From an uncultured Phycisphaerales bacterium (GTDB lineage Bacteria; Planctomycetota; Phycisphaerae; Sedimentisphaerales; Anaerobacaceae): 64,000 nt of DNA. How positions within the stretch are numbered: position 1 is the stretch's first letter; every line of letters starts with the position of its first letter. Location of the stretch: NCBI GenBank assembly GCA_903857265.1, contig CAIODZ010000031.1:21363-85362 (forward strand). The letters run 5' to 3'. The position numbers and the translations under genes are program-made. Under the pieces are notes generated by a model. It ran no database searches, was not told the DNA's origin, and saw only the letters and a list, made by a program, of their open reading frames with translations. Shown in pieces: positions 1 to 9,347 of this stretch.

Positions 1-898
1 TCTCGAGCCGGTGCCAGTATTCATATCGAACAGCCATCCAGTATCCGGCGATTGCGCCGAGCGTGCCGAAAGCCACAATCTGAACAGGCAACACCGCCAG
101 AACCGAATTGGAGAAAAACATCGCAGGCCAGCGTTCGATGAAGTACTCAAGAACCTTGTACTTGCCGTAAGCGCTTACTGCCATAATATTTACCAGACAT
201 GTCCCTATAACTGGCCAGACGTAATCTACCCCGAGCACCCTCTGAACCAAAAAGCCGACAATGCCAAACGAAACAAGCACGGCAAAAACAATCTGGCCTA
301 TTGCGGGCTGAGCTACCGCGGCGCCGGATGCCGAATCCCATATCGTGAAATCACGCGCTAAAATTCCGATAAAAAACTGAGCAACTACCGCGGAACCAAC
401 AACAGCTATTACGATATTGAGAAGAACGCCGAAGCTGCGTTTTTGCGGTTTGCCTGTTTCGCCAGTTGCAGCGGGGTGTATAATTTGCGAGGCGATGAAC
501 ACACCGAGGTAACCCGCAGCCACTATTGACAGCCAAAGCAGCGGCTCCCAGCAAAACGTCGAGTAAATCTGTTGTCTGCGCACGATAGAGATATTGAACT
601 GCATCAATGTCCCTATATCGCCGCTGCGTACCGCCCAGACAGCTAGCCCCGCCGGCACTGCCAATATCCCGATTCGACTGCCGTATGGCCACGATAAAAA
701 ATACGCTATCAGCCCGACGCCAAATGCCAGTCCCAACAATACAAGCACGTTGTAAGAACCTATTGTGCCGCTGGTAACAGAAACAACCCCGAACGGGTCC
801 GCGGGCGCAACCATAGGCCAGGCATATACGCCTATTACGGCGATACCCACTGCCGCCGCCGCCGCGATTCTCAATCTAATTAACCATGTCAGTTCCAC
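1..898 (-). CDS. Multi-pass membrane protein of unknown function, 3' end outside window
   Basis: Reading the minus strand from a GTG at 898 gives an uninterrupted frame of about 299 codons to the left edge, so the C-terminus is missing. A GGAG-type ribosome site lies 7 bases before the GTG; the nearby ATG at 911 is in another frame and stops quickly. The protein begins with a hydrophobic helix and shows about seven hydrophobic stretches separated by short loops, with a PQKRS-type basic loop in the middle, so it is very probably an integral inner-membrane protein. No catalytic motif is recognised. It follows gpsA on the same strand after about 140 bases. Family unknown. Confidence 0.7.
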   Translation of the reverse strand, partial: MELTWLIRLRIAAAAAVGIAVIGVYAWPMVAPADPFGVVSVTSGTIGSYNVLVLLGLAFGVGLIAYFLSWPYGSRIGILAVPAGLAVWAVRSGDIGTLMQFNISIVRRQQIYSTFCWEPLLWLSIVAAGYLGVFIASQIIHPAATGETGKPQKRSFGVLLNIVIAVVGSAVVAQFFIGILARDFTIWDSASGAAVAQPAIGQIVFAVLVSFGIVGFLVQRVLGVDYVWPVIGTCLVNIMAVSAYGKYKVLEYFIERWPAMFFSNSVLAVLPVQIVAFGTLGAIAGYWMAVRYEYWHRLE

Positions 899-1035
899 CA
901 GTGTTCTCCATCAGTTTTATAGCGGTTAAGATAACACAGGGAATAATCATTGGCAACGGATAAAATGCGGCCACAATCTTTGAGACGGTTACTAATTTCT
1001 GATTTGGGATTTCGGAATGCGGATTTCACAATGGA

Positions 1036-2052
1036 TTAATAATGTGGGTGTTCTGATTTGAGCTGGCGGGTCATCAGGTCGGTAATGGCGGACTGGACGG
1101 ATTTGTTCTTAAAGATGATATCATAAACGGCCTCGGTAATGGGCATCTCGACTTTGTATTGCTGCAACAACCCATCGACAACGGATTCACATGTGGCGAT
1201 ACCCTCGATAACGGATTCGGTGGCGGATTGGGCAAGCTGTGGGGACTGGCCCCTGCCGATTCTTTCGCCGAATGAACGGTTCCTGCCCTTTGGGGAAATG
1301 CAGGTTGTAACCAAATCGCCGAGTCCCGTAAGGCCCGCGAAGGTCTGCGGATTAGCACCCATAGCAACGCCGAGGCGTGATATCTCGGTCAGGCCCCTGC
1401 AAAGGAGAGCCGCTTTTGCGTTGTCGCCCGCGCCGATGCCGTCGATAATTCCGGCGGCGATGGCGATTATATTTTTCATTGCGCCGGCTAATTCGACGCC
1501 TACAACGTCGGTATTAGTATAAATGCGGAACCAGGAGATGCTGAGGGTAAGCTGGATTCGCTGGGCGAGCTGGTCATCAGCGGAGGCGACGCAGGCGGTA
1601 GCTGGCAATCTAACGGCAAGTTCGTCGGCAATTGTGGGGCCGGATAATGCGGCTAAACCACGCGAGGCATCGGAGCCAAAGACGTCAGCGATGATTTGTG
1701 TGGGACGGAACAGAGTTTTATTTTCGATACCCTTTGCAACGGAGCAGACGGGGACGCCTTTGGAGGTGTGTTTTTTCAGCCGGGTCCAGATACTTCTCAT
1801 AAACTGGCAAGGCACGGCGGAGATAATCAGGTCGGCGTCGGCAATAATTCTTTTGTCGTCGGGCTCGAAAATAATTGTTTCGGGGAGTTTGTGGCCCGGG
1901 AGAAATTTTACGTTTTCGCGGTTCTGAGCTATCTGCTGTAGTTGTTGGGCATCATAGCCCCAGAGACGGACGGGGATTTCTTTCTCCGCAAGGAGCATCG
2001 CCAAAACGGTTCCCATTCCGCCGTCGCCGATTATCGATATGTTTTTAAACAT
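1036..2052 (-). CDS. gpsA: NAD(P)-dependent glycerol-3-phosphate dehydrogenase
   Basis: Reduces dihydroxyacetone phosphate to sn-glycerol 3-phosphate, the backbone precursor of phospholipids, in the cytoplasm. The chosen start gives 338 residues, the usual family length, beginning MFKNISIIGDGGMGT: the Rossmann GxGxxG-type dinucleotide loop. The family signature around SVAKGIE and GVELAGAMKNIIAIAAG, holding the catalytic lysine region, is present, as is GLTGLGDLVTTC. The frame stays open 91 codons further upstream, but that part translates an intergenic repeat (SHCHSERF...), is not family-like and is rejected. No strong ribosome site is seen before the ATG. Confidence 0.95.
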   Translation of the reverse strand: MFKNISIIGDGGMGTVLAMLLAEKEIPVRLWGYDAQQLQQIAQNRENVKFLPGHKLPETIIFEPDDKRIIADADLIISAVPCQFMRSIWTRLKKHTSKGVPVCSVAKGIENKTLFRPTQIIADVFGSDASRGLAALSGPTIADELAVRLPATACVASADDQLAQRIQLTLSISWFRIYTNTDVVGVELAGAMKNIIAIAAGIIDGIGAGDNAKAALLCRGLTEISRLGVAMGANPQTFAGLTGLGDLVTTCISPKGRNRSFGERIGRGQSPQLAQSATESVIEGIATCESVVDGLLQQYKVEMPITEAVYDIIFKNKSVQSAITDLMTRQLKSEHPHY

Positions 2053-2064
2053 AGTATTAGCCAC

Positions 2065-2410
2065 AGAGATATTATAGCCACTCCCGTTAGGGATGCCAAC
2101 TGGCAAGAGGACACAGAGGTCACAGAGAATTTTTAGACGCCCTCCTTCGCCAAGGGCTTCCACCTTCGCTAAAGCTGCGGTGGACAGACCGGAGGGCAGG
2201 CAAAACGGTTTACCGCAGAGTCCTTCGACAACACTCAAGACAAATCGCTCGGAATGACAATGACTCAACATCCGCATCTCAAAGGGTTTAACGTCAGGTA
2301 AAAATTCCTTTGGAGAAATTATCAAGTGAAAGCCGAATAGGCGCAGTAGAACGGAAGACAGAAGACGGAAAACAGAAGACAGATTAAGAGTCGTCGTCCG
2401 TCATCAATCC
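2065..2410. repeat. Intergenic degenerate repeats upstream of gpsA
   Basis: This stretch holds no gene. It contains CACAGAG-rich words (2066-2130), a piece related to the widespread GTCATTCCGAGCGATTTGTCTTGAG type of dispersed repeat (about 2220-2275), and short direct repeats of the form GAAGACAGAAGACGG (2350-2385). The same classes of repeat recur in other gene-free stretches of the window. Confidence 0.6.
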
Positions 2411-2502
2411 TTCATCCTTTGGCAGTTACAAGGTCCGAAAAAAGCGGACGCGACAAGTTAATAAAGGGTGATTTAAATCGTCCCTTTTTCTTTGAAAATT
2501 CG

Positions 2503-2508
2503 TATAAA
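2503..2508 (+). promoter_or_regulatory. Candidate -10 element of the structured RNA
   Basis: TATAAA lies 6 bases before position 2514, where the closing helix of the candidate RNA begins, which is the distance expected between a -10 box and a start site. No convincing -35 hexamer is visible at the usual spacing. Confidence 0.35.
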
Positions 2509-2511
2509 TAA

Positions 2512-2748
2512 TTATGGCAGGCACCCCTGCGGTGTTTGGTATAGAAAGCCATATTTGAAAAAACCGATACCCTTAACTCTGGGAAATCAGGCCTTGAGGC
2601 CCGAAAACGCCTATTGAATTTGGACTTTCGGACACAAGCAACGATTGCCCACCTGAAATTAATGGGTTTCTTCAATTCGCTTTCTTACGGCATCTGCGGA
2701 GGTAAAACCTGCTATAGAGAAGGGCCTGTTACAACAGGCCCTTTTTTT
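2512..2748 (+). ncRNA. Candidate structured RNA, rod-shaped and 6S-like, with its own terminator
   Basis: No coding frame explains this stretch, yet it ends in a strong plus-strand terminator while the upstream gene lies on the minus strand. Bases 2512-2521 pair with 2708-2717 (about ten pairs, two of them G-U). Further in, AGAAAGC (2543-2549) pairs with GCTTTCT (2679-2685), and 2555-2565 pairs with 2665-2675 with a single mismatch. TCAGG (2587-2591) can pair with CCTGA (2652-2656); alternatively GGCC-TTGA-GGCC (2590-2601) forms a tetraloop hairpin. The result is a rod of about 205 bases with internal loops, the architecture and size of 6S RNA, which inhibits sigma-70 RNA polymerase. I could not confirm 6S consensus bases, so the family call is inference. 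It could instead be a leader of the phosphorylase gene, though the terminator argues against that. Confidence 0.45.
2721..2748 (+). terminator. Strong intrinsic terminator
   Basis: AGGGCCTGTT (2721-2730) and AACAGGCCCT (2733-2742) form a perfect helix that is followed by seven Ts. The T run exists only on the plus strand, so it ends a plus-strand transcript that must start within the 2.05-2.7 kb gap. Confidence 0.9.
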
Positions 2749-2929
2749 GTCCCTACAAGGCATCGAAGGGTGTATTTCAGGGTTTTTAGCGTTAAGCGGG
2801 GATGTATTTTGGCCGATTATATGGAGGGTGTAAGTGTTCACGCTCATTAGCTTTGTGTGACGGTCGGCGGGGTTTACCCTGCCCTACAACTGAAACGAAA
2901 AAGAGTTGCAACGCTGAGAAGAGGTGGAA

Positions 2930-5548
2930 ATGCTTAAGATTCGTAACTACACGGTACTGCCAGCGCTGCCTGAGGTTTTGACTGACCTTCAGGCAATCGC
3001 GGTGAACCTGTTCTGGTCGTGGAACCATGAATTTATCGATTTATTTTCGCGGATTGACCCGGCATTGTGGCAGAGCTGCGGGCATAACCCGGTCAAGATG
3101 CTGGGCAGCATTCCGCAGGAACGGCTCAATGCGCTGGCAGAGAACCAGGGATTTCTCGCTGAATTGAAAAAGGCATCGGAAAAACTCCAATTATATCTCG
3201 AAGGGCCGACGTGGTTTGATTCGGTATGTCCCAAATCGACAACAATGACGCTGGCGTATTTCAGCGCGGAGTTCGGGATTCACGAATGTCTGCCGATTTA
3301 CGCGGGCGGCTTAGGCATACTCGCAGGCGACCATATCAAGAGCGCATCGGACCTTGGTATCCCGTTAGTCGGCGTGGGGCTGATGTATCAAAAGGGGTAT
3401 TTCCGCCAGTATCTCAACGTTGACGGCTGGCAGCAGGAGGCATACGTTGAGAACGACCTTTATAATATGCCGCTTGAGTTAGTGCGCGGCAAAGACGGGC
3501 AGCCGTTGACAATCAGCGTGGAGTACCCGGGCAGAGAGGTATTCGCCCAGATATGGCTCTGCTCGGTGGGACGCACCAGGTTATATATGCTGGACACGAA
3601 CCTGCCGAATAATTCCGCGACCGACCGGATGATTACGACGACGGTTTACGGCGGCGATACGGAGATGAGAATTCGTCAGGAACTTATGCTGGGCATCGGC
3701 GGTATGAGGGCGCTTTACGCGATGGGCATCAAGCCGACGATATGCCATCTCAACGAAGGACACACCGCGTTTTCAACGCTGGAGCGGATGCGATATATAA
3801 TGAACGAGACGAAAGTATCCTTTGACGAGGCGTTCGAGGCGGTAAAGGCGGGGACAATTTTCACAGTGCATACGCCTGTCAGGGCCGGTGTTGACGAATT
3901 CAGCACGGAGCTGATGCACAAATACTTCGCCGGTTATGCGCCATCGCTTGGAATAGACGCAAGACGGCTTATTTCCTTAGGCAGGATACTTCCTGATGAC
4001 GAGGGCGAATCGTTCAAGATGCCGGTGCTGGCAATACGGATCAGCAGCTACGTAAATGGTGTCAGCGAGCTGCACGGGCAGGTATCTCGCGAGATATGGT
4101 CGTGCCTTTGGAGAAAGGTTCCGACAAACGAGGTTCCTATATCGTCGGTTACCAACGGCGTGCACACGAGAAGCTGGGTTTCGGAGGAAATAGGCCGGCT
4201 GTATGAAAGATACCTGGGACCGAACTGGGCGGATGAAAAAGCCGATTCGCCGGTATGGAACAATATCGACCAGATATCCGATGAGGAGTTCTGGAGATGT
4301 CACCAGCGGTGCAAAGAGCGGCTGATAACGTTTGCCCGCAGGCGTCTGAAGGCGCAGATGGAAAGAAGAGGGACATATCACAGCGAGCTTAACCGGGCGG
4401 AAGAAGTGCTTGACCCGGAGACATTGACAATCGGTTTCGCAAGACGTTTCGCAACGTACAAGAGGGCGACTTTGCTGTTTAAGGACCCCGCCCGATTAGC
4501 GAAAATGCTGAACGACACCCAAAGGCCGGTGCAGTTCATATTCGCGGGCAAGGCGCATCCGCGGGACAGCGAGGGCAAAGAGCTTGTCCGTGAAATCGTG
4601 CATTTTGCGGCGCAGTTTGACGTAGGACGCCGGATAGTATTCCTCGAAGATTACGATATCAGCGTCGCCAAGATGCTGGTACAGGGCGTTGACGTATGGC
4701 TGAATAACCCGAGAAGGCCCCTGGAAGCGAGCGGGACAAGCGGAATGAAGGCGGCGATAAACGGCGTGCTGAATATGAGCACGCTTGACGGGTGGTGGTG
4801 CGAGGGCTACAAACCCGATAACGGCTGGGCAATCGGTTCAGGCGAGGTATATGACGACGCCAACTACCAGGATACGATCGAGGCACAGGCGATATATAAT
4901 ATATTCGAAAATGAAGTTGTACCCCTGTATTACACCCGCTCGGCAGACAATCTGCCGCGGGCGTGGATACATCGGGCGAGAAAATCGATGAGACGACTGA
5001 CGCCCCAGTTCAGCACATCAAGAATGGTAAGCGACTATACGCAGCGATGCTACCTTCCCGCGCAGGCAAGATGGGACTATATGGTCAGTGACAATTTGAG
5101 CAGGGCAAAAACCCTTGCCTGGTGGAAGGCAAATACGCAGAGGGCATGGTCGGAGCTGCTTATTAAAGACGTGAACGTGGAGATAGGCAACGGCGAAGGC
5201 GGAAGCGTATTAGACGCCCGAAATCCGCAGCTAAAAGTCGGCTCAAAGCTTAAGGTTAACGCCGTAGTCAAGCTCGGCAGATTGAAACCGGATGATATTT
5301 CGGTGGAACTATATCACGGCCCGCTGGATTCCCGCGGCAATATCGTTGACGGGGAAGTAATCCAGATGGATTACAAAAAATCCACAGGCGTTGACAATGA
5401 GCATTTGTTCTGCGGACTGACGCCCTGCTGCGCTTCGGGACGCAGAGGCATAGCGGTGCGAGTTGTTCCGAAAAACAAGGATCTGGCGACAGCTCACGAG
5501 CTTGGACTGGTTCTGTGGGAATCACATACCGAACAGCTTAACGAGTAA
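2930..5548 (+). CDS. glgP: Alpha-glucan (glycogen/starch) phosphorylase
   Basis: Phosphorolyses alpha-1,4-glucan to glucose 1-phosphate in the cytoplasm, using pyridoxal phosphate. Family GT35, the shorter bacterial type of about 850 residues with an N-terminal DUF3417-like domain (WSWNHE near residue 30). AEFGIHECLPIYAGGLGILAGDHIK-type residues, NEGHTAF and the cofactor motif EASGTSGMKAAING are present; the motif lysine (codon 4748-4750) is the expected Schiff-base lysine. I chose the ATG at 2930 because GAGG lies 5 bases upstream; an in-frame GTG at 2924 would add two residues. It is followed after 14 bases by a convergent PTS gene. No other glycogen genes lie nearby. Confidence 0.93.
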   Translation: MLKIRNYTVLPALPEVLTDLQAIAVNLFWSWNHEFIDLFSRIDPALWQSCGHNPVKMLGSIPQERLNALAENQGFLAELKKASEKLQLYLEGPTWFDSVCPKSTTMTLAYFSAEFGIHECLPIYAGGLGILAGDHIKSASDLGIPLVGVGLMYQKGYFRQYLNVDGWQQEAYVENDLYNMPLELVRGKDGQPLTISVEYPGREVFAQIWLCSVGRTRLYMLDTNLPNNSATDRMITTTVYGGDTEMRIRQELMLGIGGMRALYAMGIKPTICHLNEGHTAFSTLERMRYIMNETKVSFDEAFEAVKAGTIFTVHTPVRAGVDEFSTELMHKYFAGYAPSLGIDARRLISLGRILPDDEGESFKMPVLAIRISSYVNGVSELHGQVSREIWSCLWRKVPTNEVPISSVTNGVHTRSWVSEEIGRLYERYLGPNWADEKADSPVWNNIDQISDEEFWRCHQRCKERLITFARRRLKAQMERRGTYHSELNRAEEVLDPETLTIGFARRFATYKRATLLFKDPARLAKMLNDTQRPVQFIFAGKAHPRDSEGKELVREIVHFAAQFDVGRRIVFLEDYDISVAKMLVQGVDVWLNNPRRPLEASGTSGMKAAINGVLNMSTLDGWWCEGYKPDNGWAIGSGEVYDDANYQDTIEAQAIYNIFENEVVPLYYTRSADNLPRAWIHRARKSMRRLTPQFSTSRMVSDYTQRCYLPAQARWDYMVSDNLSRAKTLAWWKANTQRAWSELLIKDVNVEIGNGEGGSVLDARNPQLKVGSKLKVNAVVKLGRLKPDDISVELYHGPLDSRGNIVDGEVIQMDYKKSTGVDNEHLFCGLTPCCASGRRGIAVRVVPKNKDLATAHELGLVLWESHTEQLNE

Positions 5549-5562
5549 CGGGCAAAACTGAT

Positions 5563-6021
5563 TTACTCGTTTTCCTTGTTGGCGAAAAGCTCGCAAACCT
5601 CATTGGCAGAAGATGCCTTCTGCAGTTTGTTCCTGAATGCCTCATCGAGCATCAATCGGCTTATGCGGGCAAGCGCCTGAATATGCGGGCCTGTCTGGTC
5701 AAGGGGCGATAACAGCAGGATGACAATACTCACGGGCTTGTTGTCAACACTGTCAAAATCGATGGGCTGCGCGGCAATCCCCAGAGCAATCACCAGTTCC
5801 TTTACAGCGTTGCATTTGCCGTGGGGAATCGCTATGCCGGAACCGATGCCTGTGCTCCTGACCTGCTCACGATTGAGAACGGCTTGGAGAGCAACATCTT
5901 TATTCAGCAGCAATTTGCCGGCGTCAAGAAGATTGACAAGCTCCGTTATGACCGACTGCTTATCCTTGCCCGCGAGGGGCACCTTTACTAAACTCGGCTG
6001 TAAAATCTGTGAAAGAATCAT
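5563..6021 (-). CDS. PTS fructose/nitrogen-type EIIA protein
   Basis: A 152-residue EIIA domain of the PtsN/fructose class, which accepts a phosphoryl group from HPr or NPr on a histidine. The active-site context GIAIPHGKC is visible with His67, and the flanking LLSPLDQTGPHIQAL stretch matches the fold. There is no permease or other PTS component beside it, so a regulatory role like that of PtsN is more likely than sugar uptake. It is convergent with the phosphorylase gene, with 14 bases between the stops. The specific target cannot be read from sequence. Confidence 0.88.
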   Translation of the reverse strand: MILSQILQPSLVKVPLAGKDKQSVITELVNLLDAGKLLLNKDVALQAVLNREQVRSTGIGSGIAIPHGKCNAVKELVIALGIAAQPIDFDSVDNKPVSIVILLLSPLDQTGPHIQALARISRLMLDEAFRNKLQKASSANEVCELFANKENE

Positions 6022-6215
6022 TTTTACCGCTCATAAACAGGTTATATTACCCAAACGTCCCGAATGTAGAATAATAACAATTCAAAAAGTATAATGCAAC
6101 AAGCAACCTGTTATTTTGAGCAGCCTTACGCAAATTTTTACAGGTCATTCGCATCACAAATCGGCTGCTTATCGCCCTTTACATATCGGCGATGGGGGGC
6201 TAAAATAAAGCCGCT

Positions 6216-7778
6216 ATGGAAAAAATAAAAATATACGATACGACCCTGCGAGACGGGATGCAGACCGAGGGCATCAGTTTTTCTCTTGAAGACAAACTCG
6301 CCATCGCAGGATGTCTCGATGAGCTCGGTGTGGACTACGTCGAGGGCGGTTATCCGGCATCGGGTCCAAAAGATACGCAGTTTTTCGCGGAGGTTGCGAA
6401 ACTGGGTTTTCGCAACAGCAAAATCGCCGCATTCGGCAGCACACGCAGAATCGACAACAAGGCGGAAGACGACGCATCTCTTAACGCGATTGTTTCCTGC
6501 AAGGCCCCCGCCGCAACCATCGTGGGAAAAACCTGGGATTTGCACGTTACAAAAGTTCTCGGCTGTTCGCTTGAGGATAATATCACGGTATGCGCCGATT
6601 CGGTGAAATACCTTAAAAAGCACGGTCTTGAGGCGATTTTCGATGCCGAGCATTTTTACGACGGCTACAAGGAAAATCCTGAGTATGCCCTAAAGGTGCT
6701 GCGGGCAGTGGCTGAGGCGGGAATCGACGCGATTGCGCTTTGCGACACCAACGGCGGCACACTGCCGGACAAGATTTATGAAATCACCAAAACCGTTTAC
6801 GGACAGTTAAAGCCCCTGACCATCGGCATCCACACTCATAATGACAATGACTGCGCAATCGCCGGCTCGCTGGCGGCGGTCCACGCAGGCGCAAGGCAGG
6901 TCCAGGGAACAATCAACGGGCTTGGCGAACGCTGCGGCAACGCAAATTTGTGCACGGTTATCCCGAACCTGGCGTTTAAGATGGGCTTTGACGTGCTGAC
7001 GCCGGAAAAACTCAAGTCAATAACCGAAGTGTCGCGTTTTGTCTTCGAGATTTGCAACCTGACGCCGGTAACGAATATGCCATACGTGGGCGAAAGCGCA
7101 TTCGCTCACAAAGCGGGGCTGCACGTTGACGCCCTGCGCAAAAACAAACGAACATACGAACACGTTGACCCTGCACTGGTCGGCAACGAGAGGCGATTCC
7201 TTATCAGCGAGCTTAGCGGCAAATCAAATATCCTCGCGGAGCTGGAAAAAGAAAAAATCATCGAAGACAAAAAGCTGGCGAAAAAAATCCTCGAACGCGT
7301 GCAGAACCTCGAAAACAATGGTTATCAATTCGAGGCGGCCAACGCGAGTTTCGAGCTGCTCGTGCAGAAGATTATGGGGACATATAAGCCCGCTTTCGAG
7401 CTTATCAGGTACAGCACTAAAGTCGAGAAAAGCAATACCGGCGAGCTTATCACCGAGGCGACGGTCAAGCTGAAAATCGGCGAACAGGTTGAACACGTTG
7501 TCGGCGAAGGCGACGGCCCGGTTAACGCGCTTGACGCGGCGCTGCGAAAATCGCTTGGGAACTTCTACCCCGCAATCAAAGATATGCACCTTGTCGATTA
7601 CAAGGTTCGCGTTGTCAACGGCCGCGAAGGAACTGCCGCTCGCGTCCGCGTAATTATCGAATCGCGAGACAAGAAAGATATCTGGGGAACCGTCGGCGTA
7701 TCGGAGAACATCATCGAGGCGTCCTGGCAGGCGCTTGTGGATTCTGTGGAATACAAAATCCAGAAGGATACCCGATAG
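6216..7778 (+). CDS. cimA: (R)-citramalate synthase
   Basis: Condenses pyruvate and acetyl-CoA to citramalate, the first step of the threonine-independent isoleucine route. At 520 residues it has the family length: a TIM-barrel HMGL-like domain (DTTLRDGMQTEG at residues 8-19; the metal-binding HTHNDNDCA near 206; NGLGERCGNA near 233) followed by a LeuA-type regulatory domain from about residue 385 to the end. The motif DGMQTEG rather than DGEQSPG points to citramalate synthase rather than isopropylmalate synthase. The gene ilvD, which serves the same pathway, lies 20 kb away. No clear ribosome site precedes the ATG; a G6 run is 18 bases upstream. Confidence 0.92.
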   Translation: MEKIKIYDTTLRDGMQTEGISFSLEDKLAIAGCLDELGVDYVEGGYPASGPKDTQFFAEVAKLGFRNSKIAAFGSTRRIDNKAEDDASLNAIVSCKAPAATIVGKTWDLHVTKVLGCSLEDNITVCADSVKYLKKHGLEAIFDAEHFYDGYKENPEYALKVLRAVAEAGIDAIALCDTNGGTLPDKIYEITKTVYGQLKPLTIGIHTHNDNDCAIAGSLAAVHAGARQVQGTINGLGERCGNANLCTVIPNLAFKMGFDVLTPEKLKSITEVSRFVFEICNLTPVTNMPYVGESAFAHKAGLHVDALRKNKRTYEHVDPALVGNERRFLISELSGKSNILAELEKEKIIEDKKLAKKILERVQNLENNGYQFEAANASFELLVQKIMGTYKPAFELIRYSTKVEKSNTGELITEATVKLKIGEQVEHVVGEGDGPVNALDAALRKSLGNFYPAIKDMHLVDYKVRVVNGREGTAARVRVIIESRDKKDIWGTVGVSENIIEASWQALVDSVEYKIQKDTR

Positions 7779-7810
7779 CGCAGCAATTTCGGCCTGTTGC
7801 GTCTAACTCA

Positions 7811-8548
7811 TCAGGCAACAATTTTTGCATCGGCCTGTTGCCTCTCGGCAGGTGTATCCATTCTTTTTCTTTTCCTGCGGTTTATGGTTCGCGATATCTG
7901 CTCGACAGGTATTGAGCCGGTGGCCATTTCCAGCGCCTGTTCGGCGGTCGCGGCAAAGGCATCCGCGCCGATTTCCTGCCACAACCCTTCCGCACGGTTG
8001 AACAATCCGCCTGAGACCATAATTTGCATATTCGGATTTGCGCTAACGTCTTTTATGCGGTCGATAAGCTGGCGAATGGAAGGCGCCTGCCTGGGGCTTG
8101 TGCCGTAAACCAGTAACACATCGGGAGAGTATTCGTGGACAAAGGTAAGGACATCGTCATTGGTAAGTCCGCCGCCGAGGAAGCGCACGTCCCAGCCGTC
8201 GCTTTCGAAGATGTCCGCGATAATCTGTCCGCCAAGCTCCTGCAGCTCATCCGGTGCGCAGCATACTGCGATTTTTTTGTTTCGGGGCTGCCTTCGCGGC
8301 AGCTTGTTCTGCAGCTGGTCAACTATTGTGCGGCTGATTCTTGTGGCCAAGTGTTCCTGTGCAAGGGTTATCCGCTCGGCCCTTAATAGCCGTTCAATCT
8401 CGACCATTGTGGGCCAGACAACCTCCATATAAACAAGATTAGTAGGCGTTCCGCTCTGCAGCGTCTCTTCGATGACTAACCGGGAATTTCTTCTATCCCC
8501 CCTTAAAAGGGAGTCCAGATACCGCTCGACGATTTCCTCTCTAATCAT
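7811..8548 (-). CDS. Cobalamin-binding domain protein with variant ligand site
   Basis: 245 residues made of a helical B12-binding-2 cap (about residues 1-85) and a Rossmann-like B12-binding domain (about 92-215), as in CarH/LitR photoreceptors and methyltransferase activation proteins, but without a MerR DNA-binding domain. EH is conserved at 65-66. The loop that normally reads (E/D)xHxxG reads ELQELG, so the cobalt-ligating histidine is Gln103; a leucine also stands ten residues before EH, where CarH has tryptophan. The start at 8548 has GGAG 7 bases upstream; a longer frame to 8590 is rejected. It may bind cobalamin base-off, another tetrapyrrole, or none. Confidence 0.8.
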   Translation of the reverse strand: MIREEIVERYLDSLLRGDRRNSRLVIEETLQSGTPTNLVYMEVVWPTMVEIERLLRAERITLAQEHLATRISRTIVDQLQNKLPRRQPRNKKIAVCCAPDELQELGGQIIADIFESDGWDVRFLGGGLTNDDVLTFVHEYSPDVLLVYGTSPRQAPSIRQLIDRIKDVSANPNMQIMVSGGLFNRAEGLWQEIGADAFAATAEQALEMATGSIPVEQISRTINRRKRKRMDTPAERQQADAKIVA

Positions 8549-8831
8549 AATCTTTCTCCAAATATTTTGTCCGCTACAATCTTTGCCCATTTTAACATCG
8601 GCGGGACTCCAAATCCCAAAATGTTAATATGGGTAATATATGAATCGGAAACGGTCATCGGAATTCTTTAGTTAAAATGGGTAACTTACGTAATTAAGGA
8701 AATATATCAAGGCGAGGTTTAACAGACGGGGACCATTTTAAATCAATCATTGTATATTCAAGCCGATATTATAGGGCCTTCTCGGCAAAATAATATTGGC
8801 TGGAATTTTTTGTTTTGGCGTGGAAATTAAC

Positions 8832-9299
8832 CTAACTATTTTCGGCTTCAGGCCCCTGCCCTACCTCCGGCGGGGTAGGCGGGTGTTGCGGCGGGGGATG
8901 GGGCATATTAACCTGTCTGCAAACGACCGACCGTTCGCCAAGCAGGGTATCGTTGGCAAACAACTGAAAACGATATTCGCCTGTATGCTGAAAAACCACG
9001 CCCATCAGGTTTATGGCGACGGTTACTATTTGCCTGACGTCCTTGAAATCCACGGGCTGTCCCTGCTCGAATATGACCTTGTCCTGGTTATCAATATCAA
9101 CGAGCCGAATTTTGAGGCGGGTAACACCGTGGCCATTGGTCATCTCACAAAAGAATATGAGCTGGTCGTGACGAACGGGGTACTTGGGGGCGTTGATGGT
9201 TTGAATAATGTTTATGATGCTGGGCATTCCCGACAGCCGGTCGAAAATTACCCTGTCGCAGACAATAACGGAAAGTAGAATCGGAGCAACCTCATCCAT
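8832..9299 (-). CDS. DUF6941-like small protein
   Basis: 155 residues. The N-terminal half (APILLSVIVCDRVIFDR, then a long-strand region with NAPKYPVRHDQLIFFCEM) resembles the DUF6941 family, a predicted beta-sandwich of unknown function. The C-terminus is a Pro/His-rich tail (HPPPQHPPTPP). There is no signal peptide or membrane segment, so it is probably cytoplasmic. It precedes panB on the same strand but has no functional link visible. The start at 9299 is the first ATG, and an alternative ATG four bases downstream is out of frame. Confidence 0.6.
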   Translation of the reverse strand: MDEVAPILLSVIVCDRVIFDRLSGMPSIINIIQTINAPKYPVRHDQLIFFCEMTNGHGVTRLKIRLVDIDNQDKVIFEQGQPVDFKDVRQIVTVAINLMGVVFQHTGEYRFQLFANDTLLGERSVVCRQVNMPHPPPQHPPTPPEVGQGPEAENS

Positions 9300-9347
9300 T
9301 TCAAACCAATCCCTTCGTAAAACATGATATAAAAATTATCCTAGTTT

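Noticed and set aside
1036..2325. Longer gpsA start at 2325
   Set aside because: The 91 extra codons translate intergenic repeat DNA and exceed the family length.
2614..2850. Plus-strand frame of 78 codons upstream of the phosphorylase
   Set aside because: It runs through the strong terminator and the structured RNA; no family-like sequence.
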